A stretch of DNA of 7,050 bases, taken from NCBI GenBank assembly GCA_900548795.1, contig URLT01000086.1, positions 1-7,050 of the forward strand. The letters are read 5' to 3'. Positions within the stretch are counted from its first letter, which is position 1; the number at the start of each line of letters is the position of its first letter. The stretch is from an uncultured Eubacteriales bacterium. Lineage in GTDB: Bacteria; Bacillota; Clostridia; Oscillospirales; Oscillospiraceae. This document shows, piece by piece, positions 1 through 7,050 of the stretch. Below the pieces are notes generated by a model. It worked only from the letters and a program-made list of their open reading frames with translations, did not search any database and was not told the DNA's origin. The translations under genes were made by a program, and so were the position numbers.

Positions 1-102
1 AATCAAGAATCCCGTGTGCTACGCACACTCGCATCGTGCGAATGCACGCTGCGCCGTCTCATGCAGAATCAAGCGCATTCCGCAGCTCCCATCCAAACCG
101 AC
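1..102. other. Intergenic edge region with short palindromes, no gene seen
   Basis: No coding sequence is supported here. The stretch holds two adjacent mini-hairpins with three-base loops: GTGTGC-TAC-GCACAC at 14-28 and TCGCA-TCG-TGCGA at 29-41. GAATGC at 40-45 can also pair with GCATTC at 75-80, and AATCAAG occurs at 1-7 and again at 67-73. This could be the edge of an intergenic repeat or a structured 3' region of a neighbour outside the window. I cannot tell which. Confidence 0.3.
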
Positions 103-139
103 AAAAAACGCGCCGTGATCGGATCACGGCGCGTTTTTT
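103..139. terminator. Strong, probably bidirectional intrinsic terminator after asnS
   Basis: Bases 103-120 and 122-139 form a perfect 18-base inverted repeat around one unpaired base. It has a GC-rich core (CGCGCCGTGATC) and ends in six A on one side and six T on the other. On the minus strand it lies about 45 bases beyond the asnS stop and gives a stem followed by a T run, the classic intrinsic terminator layout. The symmetrical A/T tracts mean it could also stop plus-strand transcripts arriving from the left. Confidence 0.92.
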
Positions 140-184
140 CTGCATTTTTCGAGTATGATTCGGGGAAACTTCGGTTTTCGAGCG

Positions 185-1576
<1,392 letters not shown>

Positions 1577-1581
1577 AATCT

Positions 1582-1588
1582 CTCCCCT
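1582..1588 (-). promoter_or_regulatory. Ribosome binding site of asnS
   Basis: The minus strand reads AGGGGAG five bases before the asnS ATG at 1576. It lies outside the palindromic element (1607-1766), so the insertion has not removed the translation signal. Confidence 0.75.
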
Positions 1589-1603
1589 ACTTTCTTGCTT
1601 TCC

Positions 1604-1769
1604 TTAGGAAGCTCTGATTCAATCGCAAGAGCGGTCAGCGAGGGATTTTGTTCCAAATTGAGGTTTGGAAATTGCAGGAATACTTTTCGTATTTCAAGAT
1701 TTTCAAACCAATAAGTTGGGGCAAAAGACCCGCTGAGCGCCGCAGCCGATTGATTCAGAGGTTTCCTTA
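1604..1769. repeat. MITE-like palindromic element between asnA and asnS
   Basis: The ends are imperfect terminal inverted repeats: GGAAGCTCTGATTCAATCG from 1607, and its counterpart ending GATTGATTCAGAGGTTTCC at 1766. The symmetry runs inward along the whole element. GCGGTCAGCGAGGGATTTTG pairs approximately with GGCAAAAGACCCGCTGAGCGC, and GGTTTGGAAAT with ATTTTCAAACC. The centre is near 1681-1692 (AATAC-TTTTC-GTATT). The direct triplet TTA flanks both ends (1604-1606 and 1767-1769), as expected for a target-site duplication. There is no coding capacity. Size, terminal repeats and flanking duplication fit a miniature inverted-repeat transposable element, which in RNA would fold into one long hairpin. 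Its family is not identified. It begins three bases after the asnA stop and ends before the asnS ribosome binding site. Confidence 0.75.
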
Positions 1770-1772
1770 CTA

Positions 1773-2789
1773 TTACAGCAGCATCACGCCGGCGTCGCGG
1801 CAAACGGCTGCGGTTTCGCGATCCCAAACGCTTGACTGCACCTCGCCGATGTGGCAGCAGCCCATCAGCAGCATACACAGACGGCTCTGGCCAATGCCGC
1901 CGCCGATGGTCAGCGGAAGCTCGCCGGCGAGCAGCGCCTTGTGGAAGGGCAGTCTGCGGCGGTCGTCGCAGCCGGCCTCGGTGAGCTGGCGGTCGAGCGA
2001 CTCGGCGTCGACGCGGATGCCCATGGAGGAGACCTCGAACGAGCGATCGAGCACATTGTTCCAGAACAGGATGTCGCCGTTCAGCTCCCAATCGTCGTAG
2101 TCCGGGGCGCGGCCGTCGTGCGGCTTGCCGGAGCGCAGCTTCTTGCCGATCTGCATCAGGAACACGGCCTTGTCCTTGTGCTGCCGATGGAAGGCCGTCT
2201 CCTTCTCCTGCGCGGTGTGCAGGTCGGGGAACATGTCCTCCAGCTCCTGCGTCGTGATGAAGATCACCTCGCGCGGAACATGGGTGCTGATCTGCGGGAA
2301 CTCGATCTTCAGCGTCTCGCCGGTGACATAGATCGCGTTGACGATGCGCTGCACCGTCTGGCACAGCGTGCCGACGTTGCGCGTCTCGCGCGTGATGACC
2401 TTCTCCCAGTCCCACTGGTCGACATAGACCGAGTGCAGATTGTCCACGACCTCGTCGCGCCGGATCGCGTTCATATCGGTGACCAGCCCCTTGCCCGGGC
2501 GGATCTCATACCGGCCGAGGGCATAGCGCTTCCACTTTGCGAGGGAATGCACCACCTGCGCCTCCGCGCCGACATCAGGGATGTCAAACGAAACGGGGCG
2601 CTCGTAGCCGTTCAGGTTGTCATTCAGGCCGGAAGCCTCCTCGACAAACAACGGCGCAGACACGCGCAGCAGATTCAATGCACGGCAAAGGTTTTTCTGG
2701 AAATTGTGCTTGATGTACTCAATGGCACACTGCGTCTCATAGACGGAAAGCGGGTTTTTATACCCGGCAGGGATATAGCATTTCTGCAT
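1773..2789 (-). CDS. asnA: Aspartate--ammonia ligase (asparagine synthetase A)
   Basis: This cytoplasmic enzyme makes asparagine from aspartate, ammonia and ATP, giving AMP and pyrophosphate. It is structurally related to class II aminoacyl-tRNA synthetases. The 338-residue product is close to the roughly 330 residues usual for AsnA. Family blocks in order are HSLAKWKR (81-88), YVDQWDWE (122-129), APDYDDW (228-234), SSMGIRVD (254-261) and GGGIGQSR (296-303). The start at 2789 is chosen because AAGGAGG at 2799-2805 sits nine bases upstream. The in-frame ATG at 2798 directly abuts that site, and the one at 2849 lies before it, almost at the predicted transcription start. The gene ends with TAA at 1773-1775, followed in frame by TAG. 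It has its own promoter and is followed by asnS on the same transcript, an arrangement that links asparagine supply to tRNA-Asn charging. Ammonia-dependent synthesis fits an anaerobe in an ammonia-rich habitat. Confidence 0.97.
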   Translation of the reverse strand: MQKCYIPAGYKNPLSVYETQCAIEYIKHNFQKNLCRALNLLRVSAPLFVEEASGLNDNLNGYERPVSFDIPDVGAEAQVVHSLAKWKRYALGRYEIRPGKGLVTDMNAIRRDEVVDNLHSVYVDQWDWEKVITRETRNVGTLCQTVQRIVNAIYVTGETLKIEFPQISTHVPREVIFITTQELEDMFPDLHTAQEKETAFHRQHKDKAVFLMQIGKKLRSGKPHDGRAPDYDDWELNGDILFWNNVLDRSFEVSSMGIRVDAESLDRQLTEAGCDDRRRLPFHKALLAGELPLTIGGGIGQSRLCMLLMGCCHIGEVQSSVWDRETAAVCRDAGVMLL

Positions 2790-2798
2790 TTTTGACAT

Positions 2799-2805
2799 CC
2801 TCCTT
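2799..2805 (-). promoter_or_regulatory. Ribosome binding site that fixes the asnA start
   Basis: The minus strand reads AAGGAGG followed by nine bases and then ATG at 2789. A competing ATG at 2798 directly follows the GGAGG with no spacer and is therefore an unlikely start, although it is in frame and would add only three residues. Confidence 0.85.
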
Positions 2806-2819
2806 TTTTGAATGATGGT

Positions 2820-2840
2820 ATCGTCTCGAACGAGATCGAT
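2820..2840 (-). promoter_or_regulatory. Imperfect palindrome in the asnA leader
   Basis: ATCG-TCTCG (2820-2828) and CGAGATCGAT (2831-2840) pair across two bases with a single bulged A. The palindrome lies just downstream of the predicted transcription start (about 2845), so it could be a 5' mRNA stem-loop or a binding site for a repressor. No regulator can be named from the sequence. Confidence 0.35.
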
Positions 2841-2851
2841 AATTTCCAATT

Positions 2852-2880
2852 ATTATACTCCATATGCCGCAGGAATACAA
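2852..2880 (-). promoter_or_regulatory. Sigma-A-type promoter for the asnA-asnS operon
   Basis: On the minus strand a -35 box TTGTAT (2875-2880) is followed by a 17-base spacer and a perfect -10 box TATAAT (2852-2857). Transcription would start near 2845, leaving a leader of about 56 bases before the asnA ATG. That is too short for a T-box riboswitch. The promoter lies just downstream of the terminator of the hydrogenase cluster, so the two transcription units are separate. Confidence 0.82.
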
Positions 2881-2897
2881 GATTTTTTTCATATTTT

Positions 2898-2935
2898 TGC
2901 AAAAAGAACGCCGTCTCGGTCTCGAGACGGCGTCA
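2898..2935 (-). terminator. Intrinsic terminator of the hydrogenase-phosphatase cluster
   Basis: An 11-base perfect stem, ACGCCGTCTCG (2908-2918) with CGAGACGGCGT (2923-2933), encloses a four-base loop. On the minus strand it is followed by TTCTTTTTGC. It begins about 10 bases after the stop of the phosphatase gene, as expected for an intrinsic terminator. Confidence 0.9.
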
Positions 2936-2943
2936 GAGGGGGA

Positions 2944-4116
2944 TCAAAAGTAGCTCACCTTGATGCGCTTGCCCATTTTTTTCAGGCACGCGGAGAGCTC
3001 CTCGACCAGATTCATTTTGATGTTGAAATTGATCGGAAGATCGGGGTTCTGGTGCGCCGGGTTGACCGCACGGCCGACGTAGAAATTGATGTCCGTGGCC
3101 TCCTCAAACAGCAGGCGGCAGATCATGGACGCACCGTCCCGGCCGAAGTTCCATTCCTCGTGGCGCTCGTTCTGCCCGAGCATGTCCTTGGCATATTCAA
3201 TGACCTTGTTCATCGTGATGACGCCCTCGGTGACGAGGTCGACGCCCTCCAGCTCCGCGATCGGCGGCACGTCCGACTTCTCGAACGCCAGCGTCGGCCG
3301 CAGCGGCTTGCCCAGATACTTCGCGGCAATGGACGAGGTCGTGCCGCCGCAGATGATGTGCTTGCCCTCCTTGGAGAAAAACAGCGCCATCATGCGGTCG
3401 GCGTCGTCGCGGTTGCGCGGCGGGCCGAACAGAATGTTCATCGGCGCGCGCCTGCGCACCTTGACCACGCAGGCCGTGGCGTCGTCTCCGGGCTGGCCGC
3501 CGTAAAGCCGGTCGCACTCGTCGACGAGCATGGTGGCCAGCGTCTTGGCCGTGTAGCCGACGGCGGTCAGCACCTTCATAAACGCTGCGATCTCCTCGCG
3601 CCGCCAGCCGAAATTATACGACCGTCCGATGCCCGCGTGCGGGCAGCCGTCGCTCATGGCGATGAGCACGTCATGCTCCTGCAGGGAGATCTCCGAGCGC
3701 AGGATCTTTTTGCCGTTGATGTTCAGCTCCTCGGTCGGGTAGCTGTATTCCTCGTTCCCGCGCAGCAGGATCACCTTCGGGTTGTCATACTGGATCAGCT
3801 CGGCCGTGGTGTGATTCTTCAGGTGGATGACGGTGAAGGTCGAATAGGCCACGCCGCGCTCGGAGCAGATCGGCAGCGTTGCGGCGATGGTCTTGACGCA
3901 TTCGTCCAGCGGAACGTTCTCGGCCATCATGGTCGAGATGATCTTGGCCGTCAGCGTGGAAAGGATGCTGGCCTTCACCCCGCTGCCCAAGCCGTCGGCC
4001 AGCACCAGCACCGACGAGCTTTCGCTCTGCTCGATCAGATCCACATGGTCACCGCAGAGCTGCTCTCCGGCGTGGTTGATGCTTTTCCAGCCGATCTCCT
4101 CGCACAGATTATTCAT
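2944..4116 (-). CDS. SpoIIE/PP2C-type protein phosphatase of the sensory hydrogenase cluster
   Basis: This 390-residue soluble protein has a metal-dependent SpoIIE/PP2C-like phosphatase domain over about residues 10-220. The metal-binding acidic residues are visible: Asp23 (CGDHVD), Asp41-Gly42 (LADGLGSG), Asp156-Gly157 (MSDG) and Asp211-Asp212 (QPGDDAT). No transmembrane segment or signal peptide is seen. Residues about 221-390 form a second domain I do not recognise, with motifs FGPPRNRDD and ICGGTTSSIAAKYLG and a C-terminal NPDLPINFN segment. Such phosphatases normally act on Ser/Thr-phosphorylated anti-sigma-antagonist or similar signalling proteins; the substrate here is unknown. The start overlaps the stop of the PAS hydrogenase gene (ATGAATAA), implying translational coupling, and a GGAG lies about 10 bases upstream inside that gene. 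The pairing matches phosphatase-linked sensory [FeFe] hydrogenases known in Clostridia, so a role downstream of H2 or redox sensing is inferred. No anti-sigma-type kinase or target lies in this window. Confidence 0.88.
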   Translation of the reverse strand: MNNLCEEIGWKSINHAGEQLCGDHVDLIEQSESSSVLVLADGLGSGVKASILSTLTAKIISTMMAENVPLDECVKTIAATLPICSERGVAYSTFTVIHLKNHTTAELIQYDNPKVILLRGNEEYSYPTEELNINGKKILRSEISLQEHDVLIAMSDGCPHAGIGRSYNFGWRREEIAAFMKVLTAVGYTAKTLATMLVDECDRLYGGQPGDDATACVVKVRRRAPMNILFGPPRNRDDADRMMALFFSKEGKHIICGGTTSSIAAKYLGKPLRPTLAFEKSDVPPIAELEGVDLVTEGVITMNKVIEYAKDMLGQNERHEEWNFGRDGASMICRLLFEEATDINFYVGRAVNPAHQNPDLPINFNIKMNLVEELSACLKKMGKRIKVSYF

Positions 4117-5779
4117 CCTTGATCGACTCCTTCAGCTTGTAGAGCGCGGTCTTCGTCTCGGCCGCCGTCTCGCCCAGCAGCGAGGCGATCTCCTGCACGA
4201 TGCGCATTTGCTTGTCGACCACGCGGTCGGCGATCTGCGCCGTCTGGTGGCTGAGGCTCTCCTTCTGCGCGCGGATGCTCTCCTCCTGCGTCACGTCGCG
4301 CAGGATGCAGATGAGCAGATGATACTCGCGATCGTAGATGATCGTCTCGTCGACATAGCGGTCATACTCAGCCAGATACACGCGCTTGTCCTGAACGGGA
4401 CGGCCGGTGTCCAGCACGGTCAAAAAGTCGTTGGGATCCATCACGCGCACAACGCTGTCGCCCAGCACGTCCGTCTCGGAGCGCAGGTTCATCAGGCGCA
4501 GCGCGGCGCGGTTGATCTGCTGCACCTCAAGCTGTTCGTTGAGCAGGATCAGGCCGTTGGGCGTGTTGCGGACGATGTTGTCAGAGAAGCTCTCGGCCTT
4601 GTCCTTGAGGTAGGGCAGGCACATCGAGATCTCCGCCTTGCCCTGACAGACGGCAATGGCCTTATCGCGGCAGCTCGGGTAGCCGCAGGAGCCGCAGTTC
4701 AGCTCGTCGGACGGCTTGGTCTTGCCCATGCGGCGCAGCGTTGCGCGGATCTCCTCCTCGCTCGGGATGCGGGCATGGCGCTCGATCACCGAGAACTGCT
4801 TGGCGATCAGCTCGGGCTGCTTGACCGGGAAATCCCGATCTCCGGCGTAATGCGAGATCTTGAGATAGTCGCTGACGGTCGAATGGTGGTATTTTTCCAT
4901 GACCGGGCCGGCGATGCAGCTCCCGGCGCAGACCGAAAGCTCCAAGAAGCAGCGGTGCACCTTGCCCTCCTCGATCTCGTGCAGGGCAGAGATGCAGTTC
5001 TCCACGCCGTCGACAGCCAGATAGGTATAGCCCTCCGGCCGCTCGGTCATGGTCTTGAGGATGCCGCCGGTCGTCGGGAACAGACGCGCGAGGCTCTCGG
5101 CGTTCTCCTCGGGATCCGGCTCCAGCTCGATGTGCTCGGTCTCGAGCCACTTGGTCAGCTCCTCAAAGGTCAGCACGGCGTCGACAACGCCGGAATAGTA
5201 CCACGCCTCGTCCTTTTTCGCCACGCAGGGGCCGACGAAAACGGTCTTGGCATCCGGGTGGCGGCGTTTGATGTCGGCACAGTGCGCCTGCATGGGCGAC
5301 TGCACATTCGCAAGGAACGGCAGCGCGCCCGGGAAATATTTCTGAACCAACAGGTTCAGGGAATGGCAGCACGACGAGATCAGCACGTCCGGCTGCTCCT
5401 CGCGGAGGATGCGCTCATATTCGCGCTTGACCATTGTTGCGCCGACGGCAGTCTCCTCCACGTCGGCAAAGCCGAGCCGCTTGAGCGCCTTGCGCATCCC
5501 GTTGATGCCGACGCCGGCATAGTTCGCGGCGAAGGACGGCGCGAGGCTGACATAGACCGGCGCGCCGCTGAGCAGAAAGACCTTGGCCTTCTCCGTCTCG
5601 TCAACGATCTGCTTGGCGTTTTGCGGGCAGACGACGAAGCACTGGCCGCAGAGGATGCAGTCCTCGGCGATGATATGCGCCTGATTGGCCGAAAAGCGGA
5701 TGGATTTCACGGGGCAGTGGCGAATGCACTTATAGCAGTTTTTGCAGTTTGATTTCTTGAGCGTCAAACAGTCTGGCAT
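4109..5779 (-). CDS. PAS-domain [FeFe] hydrogenase homologue, sensory (HydS/HfsB-like) type
   Basis: This is a 556-residue cytoplasmic iron-sulfur protein. Residues 12-22 (C12, C15, C18, C22) and 41-51 (C41, C44, C47, C51) form a two-[4Fe-4S] ferredoxin domain. The H-cluster domain spans about 67-330, with L1 as SSCCHS (C137, C138), L2 as VGPCVAKKDE (C185) and L3 as ELSVCAGSCIAGP (C284, C288), so all four expected ligands are present. C362, C365, C370 and C387 form a further [4Fe-4S] module like the RnfB-type Fe-S domain. A PAS domain follows (about 395-505), then a helical tail (about 506-556) without a kinase domain. Catalytic hydrogenases usually have CCP in L1 and MPC in L2; here these are CCH and GPC. 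With the PAS domain and the coupled phosphatase gene, this favours H2 or redox sensing over bulk catalysis, resembling group C and Thermoanaerobacterium hfs-type proteins. GGAGG ends eight bases before the ATG. Catalytic activity cannot be excluded. Confidence 0.9.
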   Translation of the reverse strand: MPDCLTLKKSNCKNCYKCIRHCPVKSIRFSANQAHIIAEDCILCGQCFVVCPQNAKQIVDETEKAKVFLLSGAPVYVSLAPSFAANYAGVGINGMRKALKRLGFADVEETAVGATMVKREYERILREEQPDVLISSCCHSLNLLVQKYFPGALPFLANVQSPMQAHCADIKRRHPDAKTVFVGPCVAKKDEAWYYSGVVDAVLTFEELTKWLETEHIELEPDPEENAESLARLFPTTGGILKTMTERPEGYTYLAVDGVENCISALHEIEEGKVHRCFLELSVCAGSCIAGPVMEKYHHSTVSDYLKISHYAGDRDFPVKQPELIAKQFSVIERHARIPSEEEIRATLRRMGKTKPSDELNCGSCGYPSCRDKAIAVCQGKAEISMCLPYLKDKAESFSDNIVRNTPNGLILLNEQLEVQQINRAALRLMNLRSETDVLGDSVVRVMDPNDFLTVLDTGRPVQDKRVYLAEYDRYVDETIIYDREYHLLICILRDVTQEESIRAQKESLSHQTAQIADRVVDKQMRIVQEIASLLGETAAETKTALYKLKESIKDE

Positions 5780-5786
5780 ACGGCTT

Positions 5787-5794
5787 CCCTCCTT
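5787..5794 (-). promoter_or_regulatory. Strong ribosome binding site of the PAS hydrogenase gene
   Basis: The minus strand reads AAGGAGGG in the 18-base gap between the stop of the upstream hydrogenase (5798) and the ATG at 5779. GGAGG is eight bases from the ATG. Translation of the sensory gene therefore does not depend on translation of the frame-broken gene before it. Confidence 0.85.
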
Positions 5795-5797
5795 GTT

Positions 5798-7050
5798 TTA
5801 TTTCAGCATGGAGATCGCGTCCTTGATGGTCTTTTCGTGCGCCTGACGGCCGTATTTGTCGACCTCAGCCTTGTTCTTCGCGCCGTGGGTCAGGCAGCCG
5901 GCGCCGCCAATGCAGCCGCCGACGCAGGCCATTCCCTCGATGAAATTCGCATCAAGCAGGTTTTTGCTCTTCTTGAACAGCGCCATGCGGCACTCCTCGA
6001 TGCCGTCGCAGGCAGTGGCCTTGAGGTCGAAATCCTCGCGCCCCTGCTCCTTGAGCGCCTCAGCCACGGCGTCGGAAAGACCGCCGCAGCGCGCGAAGAT
6101 GCGCCCGAAATAGGAGGCGTTGTCCAGGTAGTCCTCGGGCAGCGTTGTGATGTCGAGGTCGCGGCTGTCAAAGAGCGCCTGAAGCTCCTCGAAGGTCATG
6201 GCGGCGTCGACATAGGGCTTGACGGACTCCTTCTGAAGGGGCCGATGAAAACGACCTTGCTCTGCGGCTCGCGCTGCTTGAGGTACTGCGAGATCGCGGC
6301 CATCGGCGACAGATTGTGCGAGATGAACTCGCGCAGCTCCGGGTAGTTCTTTTCGATGTACGTCACGAACGCAGGGCAGCAGGAGCTGGTCAGGAAGCCC
6401 TTCTCGGCAAGCTCAGACGCCTCGGCATAAGCGACCATATCCGCGCCCAGCGCCGCCTCAACGACGGTGTAGAAGCCGAGCTTTTTCAGCCCGCTGATGA
6501 CCTGCCCAAGCTCGGCATAGACGAACTGGCTGGAGATCGACGGTGCGACGACCGCATAGACCTTATATTTCGTGTTGTTTTCGCTCTTTTTGAGCAGGTC
6601 GATGACCTCGAGAATGTAGCTCTTGTCCGTGATCGCGCCAAAGGGGCACTGATAGACGCAGGCGCCGCAGGCGGTGCATTTGCTGTTATCGATCGCGGCC
6701 TTGCCGTCGTTCATCGAAACGGCCTTGACCTTGCAGGCGTTCTGGCAGGGGCGCTGGCGGTTGACGATCGCGGTGAACGGGCAGACGCGTGCGCAGGCGC
6801 CGCAGCCGATGCAGAGGCTCTTGTCGATATGCGCAACGTGGAAATGGTCGAAGGTGATCGCCTTTTTGCGGCAGGCGTCCTCGCAGCGGTGCGCCAGACA
6901 GCCGCGGCAGGCGTTTGTGACCTCGTAGCCGCCCATGGGGCATTCGTCACAGGCGATCTTTATGACCTCTATGACGTTGGGATTTTCCTTGTCGCCGCCC
7001 ATGGCGGCTTTCAGTCCGTCAACAATGAATTTGAATAAAGCGGCGATTCC
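5798..7050 (-). pseudogene. Group B-like [FeFe] hydrogenase, 5' end outside window, frame broken in H-cluster motif L2
   Basis: The reading frame is open to the window edge, with 16 in-frame codons before the ATG at 7002, so the true start is outside. Numbering from that internal Met, the Fe-S region has C18, C21, C32, C35, C40 and C44, then C64-C67-C70-C74, C86, C90 and C109-C112-C115-C119, room for about four [4Fe-4S] clusters. The H-domain has L1 TSSCCP (6373-6390) and, in the downstream frame, L3 EGMACVGGCIGGAGC (5894-5938), typical of group B hydrogenases, which exchange electrons between ferredoxin and protons/H2. At L2 the frame reads FIGP and then shifts: two leftover bases (6236-6237) precede a new frame reading QKESVKPYVDAAMTFEEL. 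The expected GPCxAKK, including an H-cluster ligand cysteine, is missing. A net loss of 1 modulo 3 bases is required, 7 in the shortest alignment to the neighbouring paralogue and about 22 if the family linker is longer. The first frame stops at TGA 6196-6198, overlapping an ATG at 6199 as ATGA. This could be true inactivation or an assembly error. Confidence 0.85.

Noticed and set aside
1681..1692. Possible terminator between asnA and asnS
   Set aside because: The palindrome is not followed by a T run on the minus strand, so it is not a standard intrinsic terminator.
1577..1772. Possible T-box riboswitch before asnS
   Set aside because: No T-box sequence (AGGGTGGNACCGCG-like) or terminator/antiterminator pair is present. 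The structure is a single full-length palindrome flanked by TTA, better explained as a MITE-like element.
2812..4122. 436-residue plus-strand open frame
   Set aside because: It lies opposite the phosphatase gene, runs through that gene's terminator and has no recognisable motif. It is an antisense shadow.
3887..5752. 621-residue plus-strand open frame
   Set aside because: It is opposite the PAS hydrogenase gene, which has all Fe-S and H-cluster motifs on the minus strand. The frame shows only antisense-type composition.
6196..6243. Programmed ribosomal frameshift in the hydrogenase
   Set aside because: There is no slippery heptamer or following structure that I can see. A shift would still leave out the conserved GPC cysteine, so a deletion or sequence error is the better explanation.

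Overview
The window reads as chromosomal DNA from a GC-rich, strictly anaerobic member of the Clostridia, most likely a gut Oscillospirales-type bacterium. This is inferred from strong AGGAGG-type ribosome binding sites, the AsnA/AsnS pair, and a hydrogen-metabolism locus with group B-like and sensory-type [FeFe] hydrogenases plus a SpoIIE-like phosphatase. Species cannot be assigned from the sequence alone. All five supported genes lie on the minus strand, so the window is read from right to left.

Right half (7050 to 2944): a hydrogenase cluster. It begins with a group B-like [FeFe] hydrogenase that enters from outside the window. Its frame is broken near 6237, exactly in the second H-cluster motif, where the ligand cysteine is missing. 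Next, 18 bases downstream and with its own strong ribosome binding site, is a PAS-domain [FeFe] hydrogenase homologue of the sensory (HydS/HfsB-like) type. Its stop overlaps by 8 bases the start of a SpoIIE/PP2C-type phosphatase that carries an extra C-terminal domain of unknown role. A hairpin terminator closes the cluster. The inferred logic is that the PAS hydrogenase senses H2 or redox state and the phosphatase passes the signal to a target outside the window.

Left half (2880 to 103): an asparagine operon. A near-consensus promoter (TTGTAT, 17-base spacer, TATAAT) precedes asnA (ammonia-dependent asparagine synthetase). Then comes a roughly 160-base, full-length imperfect palindrome flanked by TTA repeats that looks like a miniature inverted-repeat element, and then asnS (asparaginyl-tRNA synthetase). 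A perfect 18-base inverted repeat with A and T tracts terminates it. The two genes together make asparagine and load it onto tRNA-Asn.

Bases 1 to 102 hold no gene I can support, only small palindromes. The long plus-strand frames opposite asnS, the phosphatase and the PAS hydrogenase are antisense shadows. The most notable points are the broken hydrogenase next to an intact sensory paralogue, the unknown domain on the phosphatase, and the palindromic element inside the asparagine operon.
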